Origin: an uncultured Clostridia bacterium
GTDB taxonomy: Bacteria > Bacillota > Clostridia > Christensenellales > Borkfalkiaceae
DNA length: 64,000 bases
Direction of reading: 5' to 3'
NCBI GenBank assembly: GCA_947630705.1
Contig: CANRIK010000006.1
Span: forward strand, 19,302 to 83,301
The notes under the pieces are model-generated. The model worked only from the letters and a program-made list of their open reading frames with translations. It searched no databases and was not told where the DNA came from. Position numbers and translations under genes: made by a program. Below, piece by piece: positions 49,805 through 59,253 of the stretch (position 1 is the stretch's first letter; the number at the start of each line of letters is the position of its first letter).

Positions 49805-49845
49805 TCGGATTCGCGTTCGGAGAGGGGAGAGCCCACGGCGAGCGT

Positions 49846-50205
49846 TTATCCCGTTATTGCCTTTAAAATCAATCCAAAGACAAACGTCGCCAGCGCGCCC
49901 AGAAACGCGAGAAAAATTTTAAAAGAAATTTCCCTCTGTTTCTGTTTTGCCGTACGTTTCCATGCAAAGCCGTTCTCTTTCAGACTGATTACGTACATTT
50001 TCTCGCCTTTGCGTTCGGAGTAAATAAGGTCGAAATACCCGTCGAGATGCAGTGCGTTCAGAATGGTATCCAGCTCGTCGGTATTCAGTTTGCGGTTCTG
50101 CGGAAGAACGGCCATAATGTCCATAGGGGAGACGAGGCACCCTTCCGTGCCGTCGCAGAGGCAGTATACCGCAGACATAACTTCGTTTTCGCTCTTGCTC
50201 AACAT
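49846..50205 (-). CDS. Membrane-tethered winged-helix-like protein, copy 2
   Basis: A 119-residue protein. The N-terminal 85 residues look like a small winged-helix fold: helices in MLSKSENEVMSAVYCLC and LNTDELDTILNALHLDGYFD, then a wing LIYSERKGEKMYVISLK. A single C-terminal helix (about 97-117, ISFKIFLAFLGALATFVFGL) anchors it, making it a tail-anchored protein. It overlaps the end of the upstream gene by 7 nt and shares its plan: wing motif (E/D)GY(I/F)D...MY...L, then one membrane helix. No known family is assigned. Confidence 0.65.
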   Translation of the reverse strand: MLSKSENEVMSAVYCLCDGTEGCLVSPMDIMAVLPQNRKLNTDELDTILNALHLDGYFDLIYSERKGEKMYVISLKENGFAWKRTAKQKQREISFKIFLAFLGALATFVFGLILKAITG

Positions 50206-50597
50206 AATAAAAGTATCAGCCACAGCGCGCAGATGACCGCACTGCCCAGCGCTCCGCCGGCAAACGCCGCCCAAAACGCGGATCTGCGGTCGTCGGCCCT
50301 TTCTTCGAACGCGTAGTCGTCGTCAAGCCCGTCGTCGCACTCCGGCTCCGTCTGCGGTTGGGGCTCCGGATCGAATTCCTTCAAGAGAGCCACGCAGTAC
50401 ATGTTCCCTCCGGAATATTTGACGTCGATGTATCCCTCTGACGAGAGCTTTTTTATGGCTTTTTCGAGTTCCTCAACGTCGTGAGGTTGACCCTCCGGCA
50501 ACGCCTCGAAAAAATCCTCCGTCGAGACGACAAAATAGCGCCCGAAAGTTCCGAGCGCGTAAATTTTATTCAGGATTGCGCTGCAAATTCCGTCCAT
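50199..50597 (-). CDS. Membrane-tethered winged-helix-like protein, copy 1
   Basis: A 132-residue protein. Residues 1-75 form a winged-helix-like unit (DGICSAILNKIYALGTFGRY, VEELEKAIKKLSSEGYIDVK, wing YSGGNMYCVALLKEF). An acidic, Pro/Gln-rich linker (about 76-105) and a C-terminal helix (about 108-131, FWAAFAGGALGSAVICALWL) follow. It is paralogous in design to the next gene. Both may bind DNA or protein at the membrane. The start MDGICSAIL is used; the ribosome site is weak. The function is unknown. Confidence 0.65.
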   Translation of the reverse strand: MDGICSAILNKIYALGTFGRYFVVSTEDFFEALPEGQPHDVEELEKAIKKLSSEGYIDVKYSGGNMYCVALLKEFDPEPQPQTEPECDDGLDDDYAFEERADDRRSAFWAAFAGGALGSAVICALWLILLLC

Positions 50598-50636
50598 ATA
50601 AATAATAATGGCAGAAATTGCGTCAAATTATACCGT

Positions 50637-50966
50637 TCAGCCGCCTTTTACGGCCACATAAATGAGTCCGCCCACAAACAGAGCAATGCTCAATCCCAGC
50701 AGGATATAGGCCGCCACCGTCAGCGCGAACACTCCGTTGAAGTTGTTTTTCTTTTTCTGTACGGATAAAAAGGAGAGCGAAGCGAGTTCCAACAGTACGG
50801 AAACTATCAATAAGTAAATTCCGACGTTCGGAATAAAAGAGCAGCCGAACGCTGCCGCGGCGGCAATCAAAGCGCCCAAAGCCACGAAAAAGTAAACACG
50901 TGTTGAGTTTTTCTGCGTATCCGCATTGTTTTTCCCATCATTTAAGGGCAGTTCGTTTCTCTTCAT
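50637..50966 (-). CDS. Small three-helix membrane protein
   Basis: A 109-residue protein with helices at about 24-44, 46-68 and 79-104 (VYFFVALGALIAAAAAFGCS, VGIYLLIVSVLLELASLSFL, ALTVAAYILLGLSIALFVGG). No family recognised. The start MKRNELPLND overlaps the 3' end of rqcH by 29 nt; GGAG lies 12 nt upstream. It is probably expressed with rqcH. Confidence 0.6.
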   Translation of the reverse strand: MKRNELPLNDGKNNADTQKNSTRVYFFVALGALIAAAAAFGCSFIPNVGIYLLIVSVLLELASLSFLSVQKKKNNFNGVFALTVAAYILLGLSIALFVGGLIYVAVKGG

Positions 50967-52626
50967 TTTCAACTGATTCTCCAAAGTGACTTTCGGGGTT
51001 TGCAAGCAAAGTCTTATATTCTGTGTAAGTCACCGAGCCGGCGTTTGCCGCCGGAGGCTTTCTGACGTGCTTTTTTCTCGTGTAGTCGACGGGAACTTTC
51101 GTTCCGCCGCGTGCGTCGGAGTAATACGCGCATATCTCCGCGGCGGAAAGCAATACCTCGTCGGGTATCTCTCTGTCTCCGCAGATTATTGCCACGTGAG
51201 AGGAGTGATATCCGTGGGTGTGCAGCCACATATCCGAGCCCGAAAGACTTTTAAGAAGTCTGTCGTTCTGAATGTTGTTCCGTCCCGACAATACCTTGAA
51301 ACCGCCTATTTCGTACTCTCTGAAAGGCGTAGTTTCCGGCCGTTTTTTGACTTTCGCCGTCTCCTTTATGAGGCCTATGCTCCGCAGTTCTTCCTCTGTT
51401 TCTTTCAGGTCGTCGAGGCTTTCGGCGGAGGATATGTGCGCTCCAATGCTTTCGAGATAGTTCAGTCTCTCTTCTGTTTCCTCTTTCTGTACGGAGACGC
51501 TCTCGCGCGTTCTCTTCAATTTTGCATATTTTTTAAAGAATTTCTGGGCGTTCTGCGAGGCCGACAGAGTTCTGTCGAGCTCTATCTTGATTTTGCCGCC
51601 TTTTTGGTCGTAATAATTGTCCGCCTCGAAACTCTGCGCGCCCTTCGGCACGGCATAGATATTGGCGGTCAACAGTTCGCCTTTCAGACGTATTTCGTCG
51701 GCTCCGCGGCACTCGTCGAGTTTTGAATTTATGATCTGCAACCTCTTTTCCGACTTCTTGACGGCCCCGGAGAGCGCCGAGCACAGTCTCTTCGTCTCTT
51801 CCTCGAAACGCTGTTTTTCGTAGAGGTAGTCGTAGAACACCTTCTGCGCTTCCAAAACGGTGGGAAAATCCTGTCTGTCCGCCTTCTGACTTCTCACCTT
51901 GAAGTCCTCCGGTTTCCCGTCCGAAAAAGTTACGCAGGGGGATATCCGTCCGCCGCATAAATATTCGTTGACGTCCCTTGCTGTGGGCTTTCCGCCGTAT
52001 GTCTCCGCAATGTCCAGCGCCGTGGAATACGCCACGCCTTTCACTTTCGAGGATATGAATTCCGTAAGGTCGCCGCCGGCGTATATAAATGCGTTTTCCA
52101 GCGCCTTCAAATCGTTCGGCGGAATTTTTTCCTGAGGTTCGGGAAGTACGTATTTGACCCCCGGGAAGAGCACGCGCCGCGTGTTTTCGCCTATCGCCGA
52201 AGTTTTCAATGCACCGCAGATTATCCCGTCTTTTGTGAGCACTGCGTTGGAATATTTGCCCATGAGCTCCACGTACAGCCGCATTTTGAGCCTTTCGAAT
52301 TCCGATGTGCAGTCGAAGTCGAGCATGACCACTCTCTCGAACGGCAGTTGCGATACGGAAGTTATCTCCGCATTCGAAAGGTGTTTTCTCAAAAGCATGC
52401 AAAAAGCCGGAGCCGCCTGCGGCACTGGTCTGTCCCCGTCGGTGAGACTTATTCGGCAGGCTCTCGCACAAAGACATATGTCGAGTTTAACCGAGCCTTT
52501 TGCGGTGTATATAATAAACGTAAGGCTGTCGCGGTCGTATTGGACTATTTTTGATATTTTTCCGCCGCGCAGACGCTCGTTCAGCTCTTCGGCAATGTAT
52601 TTTATTGTAAAGGCGTCCTGCGGCAT
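50938..52626 (-). CDS. rqcH: Rqc2-type ribosome quality control protein RqcH (NFACT family)
   Basis: A 562-residue protein formerly annotated as fibronectin-binding protein FbpA. The NFACT-N domain starts DAFTIKYIAEELNERLRGGK. A coiled-coil middle follows (about 280-420), and the NFACT-R domain contains GRNNIQNDRLLKSLSGSDMW and LHTHGYHSSHVAI. RqcH recruits tRNA-Ala to stalled 50S subunits and adds C-terminal alanine tails. It complements the tmRNA route also encoded in the window. MPQDAF is the chosen start (GGAG at 10 nt); the ORF start 14 codons upstream overlaps the -10 box. Confidence 0.92.
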   Translation of the reverse strand: MPQDAFTIKYIAEELNERLRGGKISKIVQYDRDSLTFIIYTAKGSVKLDICLCARACRISLTDGDRPVPQAAPAFCMLLRKHLSNAEITSVSQLPFERVVMLDFDCTSEFERLKMRLYVELMGKYSNAVLTKDGIICGALKTSAIGENTRRVLFPGVKYVLPEPQEKIPPNDLKALENAFIYAGGDLTEFISSKVKGVAYSTALDIAETYGGKPTARDVNEYLCGGRISPCVTFSDGKPEDFKVRSQKADRQDFPTVLEAQKVFYDYLYEKQRFEEETKRLCSALSGAVKKSEKRLQIINSKLDECRGADEIRLKGELLTANIYAVPKGAQSFEADNYYDQKGGKIKIELDRTLSASQNAQKFFKKYAKLKRTRESVSVQKEETEERLNYLESIGAHISSAESLDDLKETEEELRSIGLIKETAKVKKRPETTPFREYEIGGFKVLSGRNNIQNDRLLKSLSGSDMWLHTHGYHSSHVAIICGDREIPDEVLLSAAEICAYYSDARGGTKVPVDYTRKKHVRKPPAANAGSVTYTEYKTLLANPESHFGESVENEEKRTALK

Positions 52627-52656
52627 AGACTTTCGGCTCCGTGCGGAATTTTGATT

Positions 52657-52685
52657 ATTATAACTCAAAAAAAATCAAAAGTAAA
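52657..52685 (-). promoter_or_regulatory. Promoter of rqcH
   Basis: On the minus strand TTTACT, 17 nt, TATAAT. The start is expected near 52650, leaving a leader of about 24 nt with GGAG before the ATG at 52626. Confidence 0.75.
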
Positions 52686-52708
52686 TTGATTACCGGCAGA
52701 AAAACGCT

Positions 52709-52736
52709 TTGCAAAATAAAAGTAATATGTTAAAAT
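52709..52736 (+). promoter_or_regulatory. Promoter of the tig-clpPX-lon cluster
   Basis: TTGCAA, 16 nt, TAAAAT, with an extended -10 TGT just before it (ATGTTAAAAT). It is divergent from the rqcH promoter. No CIRCE or CtsR-type operator was recognised nearby. Confidence 0.7.
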
Positions 52737-52775
52737 AATCGATATACGAATTTATATAATATTGAGGAGTTATCT

Positions 52776-54149
52776 ATGAATTACACGCAAGCTACCGGAG
52801 AAAAGAGCACGGTTAAGCTCACAATCACCTTCACCGAGGAGGAGTGGAAGAGCGCAATAAACAAGGCATACCTTAAAACGCGCGGCAAGTACACCGTTCC
52901 CGGGTTCAGAAAAGGCAAGGCGCCCCAGCCCGTGCTTGAAAACTATTACGGCAAGGGCGTATTCTTCGAGGAGGCGTTCAACGCTCTCTATTCCGAACAT
53001 TACTACTCCATTCTCGAAAAAGAGAAAGACAATTTCACCGCGGTAGGCGAGCCCGAACTCGGCGTCGAATCTATGGAGGAGGGCAAGGGCGTAGTGCTCA
53101 CGGCGGTAGTCCCCGTAAAGCCCGAAGTCAAAATCGAAAAATATACCGGTTTAAAAATCAAAAAGTTTGAGTATAATGTTACCGACGAAGACGTCGAGAA
53201 GGAAGCCAAAAAACTTGTGGCTTCCGAGGCAAAGACGGTTGAGGCGGAGGACAGACCCTGCAAGACAGGCGACATCGTGAACATAGACTTTTCCGGTTCG
53301 GTTGACGGCGAAAAATTTTCCGGCGGCACCGCCGAAGATTACGATCTCGAACTCGGAAGCGGCAGCTTTATCCCGGGCTTCGAGGACGCGGTCGTCGGAA
53401 TGAAAAAGGGCGAATCGAGGGATATCAACGTCACGTTCCCCGAAAATTATCAGGCGGACAATCTTCGCGGTAAGGCCGCCGTGTTCGCCATAAAGCTGAA
53501 TAAAATCACCGAAAGACAGTATCCCGAACTCACCGACGAATACGTGAAGGCTCACGCCGGCTCCGAATCCGTGGAGGCATATAAAAAGAAGCTTCGCGAA
53601 AGACTCGAAAAGTCCGCAGAGAGCCGCGGCAGAGACGAAACCGAGGGCAGTATCCTCGCGGCAATCTCCAAGTATACCGAAGTTGAGATTCCCACGGCCA
53701 TGGTCGAGGGTGAAATAGACAGAATAGTTCAGGATTTCTCCTACCGCCTTATGTATCAGGGCATAAAAATGGACGAATATCTCAAATACATGGGCACGGA
53801 CATGAAGACGTTCCGCTCCCAGTACGAGACGGAAGCCCACCGCAGAGTGCTCTGCCAGCTTATAGTTGATAAGATAGTAAAGGAGCAGAACTTCAAGGCG
53901 GAGCCCGAGGAAGTAGACGCCAAAATAGCGGAACAGGCGGCCTCCGTCGAAAAGACCGCGGAAGAGTATAAAAAATCTATGGACCCCAGACAGATAGAAT
54001 ATATTTCCAACGATATAATCATCACAAAACTCTTCGACTATCTGCAAGCCAACAACGAAATGTATCTGGGCGAGGACGACAAGGCAGAAAAGCCCAAGGC
54101 CAAAAAGACCGCCAAAAAATCCGCGCAGAAGGCCGAGGACGCCGAATAA
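52776..54149 (+). CDS. tig: Trigger factor
   Basis: A 457-residue ribosome-bound chaperone and prolyl isomerase. The ribosome-docking loop is VPGFRKGKAPQPVLEN (signature GFRxGxxP). The FKBP-type domain spans about 150-245, with GDIVNIDFSGSVDGEKFSGG. The helical C-terminal arms complete the standard order. A Lys/Ala-rich tail (EKPKAKKTAKKSAQKAEDAE) is an addition. It is the first gene of the protein-quality cluster. Confidence 0.96.
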   Translation: MNYTQATGEKSTVKLTITFTEEEWKSAINKAYLKTRGKYTVPGFRKGKAPQPVLENYYGKGVFFEEAFNALYSEHYYSILEKEKDNFTAVGEPELGVESMEEGKGVVLTAVVPVKPEVKIEKYTGLKIKKFEYNVTDEDVEKEAKKLVASEAKTVEAEDRPCKTGDIVNIDFSGSVDGEKFSGGTAEDYDLELGSGSFIPGFEDAVVGMKKGESRDINVTFPENYQADNLRGKAAVFAIKLNKITERQYPELTDEYVKAHAGSESVEAYKKKLRERLEKSAESRGRDETEGSILAAISKYTEVEIPTAMVEGEIDRIVQDFSYRLMYQGIKMDEYLKYMGTDMKTFRSQYETEAHRRVLCQLIVDKIVKEQNFKAEPEEVDAKIAEQAASVEKTAEEYKKSMDPRQIEYISNDIIITKLFDYLQANNEMYLGEDDKAEKPKAKKTAKKSAQKAEDAE

Positions 54150-54174
54150 TTTTTAAGTTTTAAGGAGCTAATAT

Positions 54175-54771
54175 ATGAATGATATCAAAGGCGCGCTCGT
54201 GCCCTATATCGTAGAGCAGACCTCTCGCGGAGAGCGCTCGTACGACATTTATTCGAGACTTTTGGAGGACAGGATAATATTCCTTACGGGAGAGATTGAC
54301 GACGCGGTTGCAAATACGGTTGTCGCGCAGCTCATCTATCTCGAAGCCAAGGACCCCTCCAAGGACATATCTCTTTACATCAACAGCCCGGGCGGCTCCG
54401 TTTCGGCCGGACTTGCGATATACGATACGATGAATTATATCAAGTGCGACGTCTCCACAATCTGCATAGGCATGGCGGCAAGCATGGGCGCGTTCCTTCT
54501 TTCCAGCGGACAGAAGGGCAAGCGCTTTGCTCTCCCCAACAGCGAAATTATGATTCACCAGCCTCTCGGCGGCGCGCAGGGACAGGCGAGCGACATTAAA
54601 ATCGCCGCCGACCACATATTGAAGACAAGACAAAAGCTCAATACGATACTGTCCCAGAACTCCGGCAGACCCATAGAGGAGATCGAAAGGGATACCGACC
54701 GCGACAATTATCTGTCTGCGGAAGAGGCCAAAAATTACGGACTTATCGACCGCGTTTTCTATAAACGTTGA
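54175..54771 (+). CDS. clpP: ATP-dependent Clp protease proteolytic subunit
   Basis: A 198-residue ClpP. The catalytic Ser is in [15 protein letters not shown] at about 99, the His in [13 protein letters not shown] at about 124 and the Asp in [14 protein letters not shown]. It starts [20 protein letters not shown], the conserved N-terminal region. It partners with the ClpX encoded 132 nt downstream. TAAGGAG precedes the ATG. Confidence 0.97.
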   Translation: MNDIKGALVPYIVEQTSRGERSYDIYSRLLEDRIIFLTGEIDDAVANTVVAQLIYLEAKDPSKDISLYINSPGGSVSAGLAIYDTMNYIKCDVSTICIGMAASMGAFLLSSGQKGKRFALPNSEIMIHQPLGGAQGQASDIKIAADHILKTRQKLNTILSQNSGRPIEEIERDTDRDNYLSAEEAKNYGLIDRVFYKR

Positions 54772-54903
54772 CGGCTGTCAGATAATTTCCGTGATCGGCA
54801 CGGTTCGCGCCGTCCGTGGGCGTGTAAGCCGCGCCGACAACATTAAATCCGACTGCCGCATACAGATTCGCTTCGTCTTGCGGCAAAATATAAAAGGACT
54901 TGT

Positions 54904-56124
54904 ATGAAAGAAAAGCAATTTTGTTCATTCTGCGGAAAAACCGAAGATTTGGTCAAAAGATTAATAAAGGGAAGGAACGGCGCCTGCATCTGCGACGAAT
55001 GTATAGAGATATGCCGCGATATGGTGAAGGACCTCGACGAGGAAACGACGTCCGAAGTTCCCCTCAAAACTCCGGCGGAGATAAAGTGCGAGCTGGACAA
55101 ATATATCGTCGGACAGGAGGAGGCAAAGCGCGTTCTCTCCGTGGCGGTATACAATCATTATAAGCGCATAAACAATCTTCAAAAGGACAAAGACGCGGAA
55201 GTCGAGATAGAGAAGAGCAATATTCTTCTCCTCGGTCCCACCGGCTGCGGCAAAACCTTGCTCGCGAGGACGCTTGCACGTATTTTGAACGTGCCCTTTG
55301 CAGCGGCGGACGCAACCACTCTTACCGAGGCCGGCTATGTCGGCGAGGACGTTGAAAATATCCTTTTAAAACTTATTCAGAACGCCGATTACGATATTTC
55401 CAGAGCCGAACGCGGAATAATCTATATCGACGAGATAGATAAAATCGCAAGAAAGGGCGAAAACGTATCAATAACCCGCGACGTTTCCGGCGAGGGCGTT
55501 CAGCAGGCGCTTTTGAAAATAATAGAGAGCACCGTAGCCAACGTGCCTCCGCAGGGCGGCAGAAAGCACCCCCAGCAGGAGTGTTTGAGGATAGACACGA
55601 CGAATATCCTGTTCATCTGCGGCGGAGCGTTCGTGGGATTGGATAAAATAGTACAGAAGCGGCGCGACAACACTTCGCTGGGCTTCGGCGGCGACGTTAA
55701 AAAGTCGGAAGAAAACATATACGAAATGCTCTCCGACGTCAAGCCGCAGGATCTCACGCAGTTCGGGCTCATTCCCGAATTTGTGGGCAGGGTTCCGATA
55801 GTGGTCAGTCTGCATCCGTTGACGGAGGACGCGCTCGTCGAAATTCTTACCCAGCCCAAAAACGCAATAATAAAGCAGTATCAGAAACTCATAGCGATGG
55901 ACGGCGTAAAACTTACGGTGGAGGACTCCGCCGTGCGCGAGATAGCCAACACCGCCATTCGTTTAAAGACCGGCGCAAGAGGACTGCGAACGATTATTGA
56001 AGGCTTCATGACCTCCGTAATGTATAAGATTCCCTCCGAAAAGAACGTCGAGGAGGTCATAGTCACCAAGGAGTGCGTAACCGACAAGGCGGAGCCGAAG
56101 ATTATCTATAAGCAATCTGCATGA
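54904..56124 (+). CDS. clpX: ATP-dependent Clp protease ATPase subunit ClpX
   Basis: A 406-residue AAA+ unfoldase. The N-terminal zinc-binding domain has CSFCGK and [10 protein letters not shown]. Walker A is [20 protein letters not shown], Walker B is [10 protein letters not shown], and the pore loop lies in the [11 protein letters not shown] region. The ClpP-binding loop of the IGF type reads LGF (TSLGFGGDV). It delivers substrates, including tmRNA-tagged proteins in many bacteria. The 132-nt spacer after clpP contains a hairpin GCCGCA/TGCGGC but no gene. Confidence 0.97.
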   Translation: MKEKQFCSFCGKTEDLVKRLIKGRNGACICDECIEICRDMVKDLDEETTSEVPLKTPAEIKCELDKYIVGQEEAKRVLSVAVYNHYKRINNLQKDKDAEVEIEKSNILLLGPTGCGKTLLARTLARILNVPFAAADATTLTEAGYVGEDVENILLKLIQNADYDISRAERGIIYIDEIDKIARKGENVSITRDVSGEGVQQALLKIIESTVANVPPQGGRKHPQQECLRIDTTNILFICGGAFVGLDKIVQKRRDNTSLGFGGDVKKSEENIYEMLSDVKPQDLTQFGLIPEFVGRVPIVVSLHPLTEDALVEILTQPKNAIIKQYQKLIAMDGVKLTVEDSAVREIANTAIRLKTGARGLRTIIEGFMTSVMYKIPSEKNVEEVIVTKECVTDKAEPKIIYKQSA

Positions 56125-56169
56125 CGCAGAAAACTCGATACGTAATAAGTATTTAATGAAAACTATCGC

Positions 56170-56206
56170 GCGCAATTTCTTTTTTATAAGGGAATTGCGC
56201 TTTATT
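56170..56206 (+). terminator. Attenuator-like hairpin between clpX and lon
   Basis: GCGCAATT, a 15-nt loop, AATTGCGC, then TTTATT, just 14 nt before the lon start. It could partly terminate clpX transcripts or occlude the lon ribosome site (AAAGGAG). Confidence 0.55.
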
Positions 56207-56219
56207 CAAAGGAGATAAA

Positions 56220-58532
56220 ATGCCTAAAAGAACAATCGACGATATTCCCGTTCTTCCCATACGCGGCAGAGTAATGTTCCCGGGCGTCACCGCGTCGTTC
56301 GACGTCGGCAGGCTGGTTTCCCTCACCGCCGTCAAACGCGCCACGGATGGGGATTCGTACATGTTTTTAACGGCCCAGCGCGAAGCGGAAAAGGAAAAAA
56401 TAGAGAATTTTTCCGAGCTTTACGAAACGGGCACCGTCTGCCGAATCCGTCAGATTTCGCGCCTTCCCGGGAACACCGTGCGTGTGACCGTGGAGGGGCT
56501 TTTTCGCGCCATAGTTGTCCGCGAAAGCGTAGACGAGCAGTCCCTTTCCGCAGACGTCGCGGAAGTTCCGCCCATAGACGGCGGCGAGGAACTCGTGGAG
56601 GCATATTTCCGTACGGCAAAGGACATCATGAGCGACATTTGCCAGAACGAGAGCCGCATATCGAAGGACGCGGCGTCCGCGCTCGACCGTTGCTCCGACC
56701 CCGACGAATTTGTCAATATCGCCGCGCATAATCTCAAATTGAACGTTGAAACCAAGCAAAAACTTCTCGAAACCGAAAGGGTTGTGGAGAGGTTGAAACA
56801 GCTCGGCAAAATTTTGAACGACGAGCTGGAAATTATGCGCCTCGAACGCAAGATAAACGCGCTTGTGCGCCAGAACATAGATAAAAATCAGAAAGAATAT
56901 TACCTCCGCGAACAGCTCCGCGCAATACACACGGAGCTGGGCGACGACGAGAGCGAAAAGGAAGAGCTCGAAAAGCGCATAAACGAAAAGGGCTTCCCCG
57001 AAGAGGTAAAGCAAAAGGCGTTGAAAGAGCTCTCGCGAATGGACAAGATGCAGGTCTCGTCGCCCGATTACAACGTGTTGCGCATGTATCTCGATTGGCT
57101 TTTGGACCTTCCTTGGAGCCAAAACACCGAGGACAACAACGACCTATCCGCCGCCGTGCGGATACTGAACGAGGACCACTACGGTCTCGATAAAATAAAG
57201 GAGCGTATAACCGAATATCTCGCCGTTTTGCAACTTACCGGCGGATTGAACGCGCCCATTCTCTGTTTCGTGGGGCCCCCGGGAGTGGGCAAAACTTCCA
57301 TAGCTTCCTCGATTGCACGTTGTCTGGGCAGAAAATTCGTTAGAATGTCTCTCGGCGGAGTCAAGGACGAGTCGGAGATACGCGGACACAGAAAGACGTA
57401 TATAGGCGCGATGCCCGGGAGGATAATAGCCGGAATAAAGAATGCCGGCTCGTCCAATCCCGTATTTCTGCTCGACGAGATAGACAAGCTCTCAACCGAC
57501 CTCCGCGGCGACCCTTCGAGCGCTCTTCTCGAAGTGCTCGATCCGGCGCAGAACTCCACATTCCGCGACAGATATCTCGAAGTGCCGTACGATTTGAGTA
57601 AAGTGCTCTTCATAACCACGGCAAACGGTCTCGATTCCATTCCGCGCCCCCTTCTGGACAGAATGGAAGTTATAGAGATCAACGGCTACACGCAGGAGGA
57701 GAAGAGAGAGATAGCCAAGCGCTATCTTATCGAAAAACGCAGGAAGGCCAACGGAGTGCCCGAAGGCAAACTTACCATTTCCGACGACGCTCTCGACAGA
57801 ATCATAGAGGGCTATACCCTCGAAGCCGGAGTCAGAAATCTCGAACGCAATATCGACGCGATTTGCCGCAAGGCCGCGGTCAGACTCGCTTCGGGCAAGG
57901 TAAAATCCGTGCGAGTCACGGCAAAGTCGGTGGAGGGCCTCTTGGGAGCGCGCCGTTACGACAGGGATTCCAAGCCGATAAAGGACGAAGTGGGCGCCGC
58001 CACGGGACTTGCGTGGACGGCGGTCGGCGGCACGACTCTGACAATCGAAGTATCCGCAATGCACGGCAAGGGCGAAGTTCTGCTGACGGGGAAACTCGGC
58101 GACGTAATGAAGGAGAGCGCGCGTGCGGCCATAAGTTATATCCGTTCCAAGAGCGCGGAGTACGGTATAGACGGCGACGCGTTCGAAACTACCGATATCC
58201 ATATACACGTGCCGGAGGGCGCCATTCCGAAGGACGGCCCCAGCGCCGGCATAACGATGGCAACCGCAATACTTTCGGCGTTTACGGGCAAGCCCGTAAA
58301 GAGCTCCGTCGCCATGACGGGCGAAATAACTCTCCGCGGCAAAGTTCTGCCCATAGGCGGACTGAAAGAGAAAGCTCTCGCCGCCTACCGCGTGGGAGTG
58401 AAGGACGTTATTATTCCGGCGGACAACAAAAAAGATTTGGAGGAAATTCCCCGTTCGGTGCGCGAGAAGCTCAATTTTATACCCGTGACCGAAGTTGACG
58501 CCGTGTTTAAAACGGCCATTGTGGGAATTTAA
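56220..58532 (+). CDS. lon: ATP-dependent protease Lon
   Basis: A 770-residue LonA. The N-terminal substrate-binding domain (1-200) begins IPVLPIRGRVMFPGVTASFD. The AAA+ module has Walker A CFVGPPGVGKTSIASSIARC and Walker B PVFLLDEIDKL. The protease domain has the Ser-Lys dyad: Ser in PKDGPSAGITMATAIL and Lys in LPIGGLKEKALAAYR. It degrades misfolded and regulatory proteins. The order clpX-lon-engB is conserved in Bacillota; no lonB copy is present. Confidence 0.97.
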   Translation: MPKRTIDDIPVLPIRGRVMFPGVTASFDVGRLVSLTAVKRATDGDSYMFLTAQREAEKEKIENFSELYETGTVCRIRQISRLPGNTVRVTVEGLFRAIVVRESVDEQSLSADVAEVPPIDGGEELVEAYFRTAKDIMSDICQNESRISKDAASALDRCSDPDEFVNIAAHNLKLNVETKQKLLETERVVERLKQLGKILNDELEIMRLERKINALVRQNIDKNQKEYYLREQLRAIHTELGDDESEKEELEKRINEKGFPEEVKQKALKELSRMDKMQVSSPDYNVLRMYLDWLLDLPWSQNTEDNNDLSAAVRILNEDHYGLDKIKERITEYLAVLQLTGGLNAPILCFVGPPGVGKTSIASSIARCLGRKFVRMSLGGVKDESEIRGHRKTYIGAMPGRIIAGIKNAGSSNPVFLLDEIDKLSTDLRGDPSSALLEVLDPAQNSTFRDRYLEVPYDLSKVLFITTANGLDSIPRPLLDRMEVIEINGYTQEEKREIAKRYLIEKRRKANGVPEGKLTISDDALDRIIEGYTLEAGVRNLERNIDAICRKAAVRLASGKVKSVRVTAKSVEGLLGARRYDRDSKPIKDEVGAATGLAWTAVGGTTLTIEVSAMHGKGEVLLTGKLGDVMKESARAAISYIRSKSAEYGIDGDAFETTDIHIHVPEGAIPKDGPSAGITMATAILSAFTGKPVKSSVAMTGEITLRGKVLPIGGLKEKALAAYRVGVKDVIIPADNKKDLEEIPRSVREKLNFIPVTEVDAVFKTAIVGI

Positions 58533-58537
58533 GATAT

Positions 58538-59128
58538 ATGCTCACCGTAAAACCGCAATTTCTTTTCAGCGCGGCGAGCGCCTCGCAGTTTTTAAAGACG
58601 GAAAAGCCCGTGATTGCCGTGTGCGGAAAATCCAACGTCGGGAAGTCGAGTTTTATCAACGCCCTCGCCAACCGCAAAAAACTTGCCAAGGTCTCGAAGG
58701 AACCGGGCAGGACCCGACTTATCAACTATTTCGATATGGGCGAATTTGTTTTGGCGGACCTCCCGGGCTATGGCTATGCCCGCGTTTCAATGGAAGAAAA
58801 GGCAAAATGGGCAAGACTGCTCGACGCATTCTTTGCCGACAGGTCCAATGTCGGACATGTGTTCTGTCTCGTGGATATCCGCCACGCTCCCACCGCGGAC
58901 GACGTTCAGATGACGGAGTATTTGAATTACAATATTCTGCCGTTCACGGTAGTAGCCACCAAGTCCGACAAGCTCTCGCGAGCGCAGATAAGCCGCAGTG
59001 TAACGGTTATAGCGGCGACATTGAAGTGCGGTCCCGACAATATAATCGTAACTTCGTCGCAGACAGGCTACGGAATGGATTCCGTCCTCGCGGCGATAGA
59101 GAAAACGGTTTATCCCGAGCAGATTTAA
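58538..59128 (+). CDS. engB: Ribosome biogenesis GTPase YsxC/EngB
   Basis: A 196-residue TRAFAC GTPase. G1 is VCGKSNVGKSSFINAL, G2 is EPGRTRLINYF, G3 is LADLPGYGYARVS and G4 is ATKSDKLS. It assists 50S assembly. It begins 5 nt after the lon stop, as in Bacillus lonA-ysxC, and ends the cluster. Confidence 0.95.
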   Translation: MLTVKPQFLFSAASASQFLKTEKPVIAVCGKSNVGKSSFINALANRKKLAKVSKEPGRTRLINYFDMGEFVLADLPGYGYARVSMEEKAKWARLLDAFFADRSNVGHVFCLVDIRHAPTADDVQMTEYLNYNILPFTVVATKSDKLSRAQISRSVTVIAATLKCGPDNIIVTSSQTGYGMDSVLAAIEKTVYPEQI

Positions 59129-59168
59129 GACATAAAAAGTATAAAAAAAGACAAAGAGCATAAAAAGA

Positions 59169-59197
59169 GGCGCAACGGCCGTAAGGGCCGTTGCGCC
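59169..59197. terminator. Bidirectional terminator between engB and apgM
   Basis: A 12-bp stem GGCGCAACGGCC / GGCCGTTGCGCC with a GTAAG loop. On minus it runs into TCTTTTTATG, on plus into TTAACTTTAT. Confidence 0.82.
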
Positions 59198-59253
59198 TTA
59201 ACTTTATATGGTATCCCATTGAGAAATAGGGGTTATCCTCTTTTCGTCGGAAA

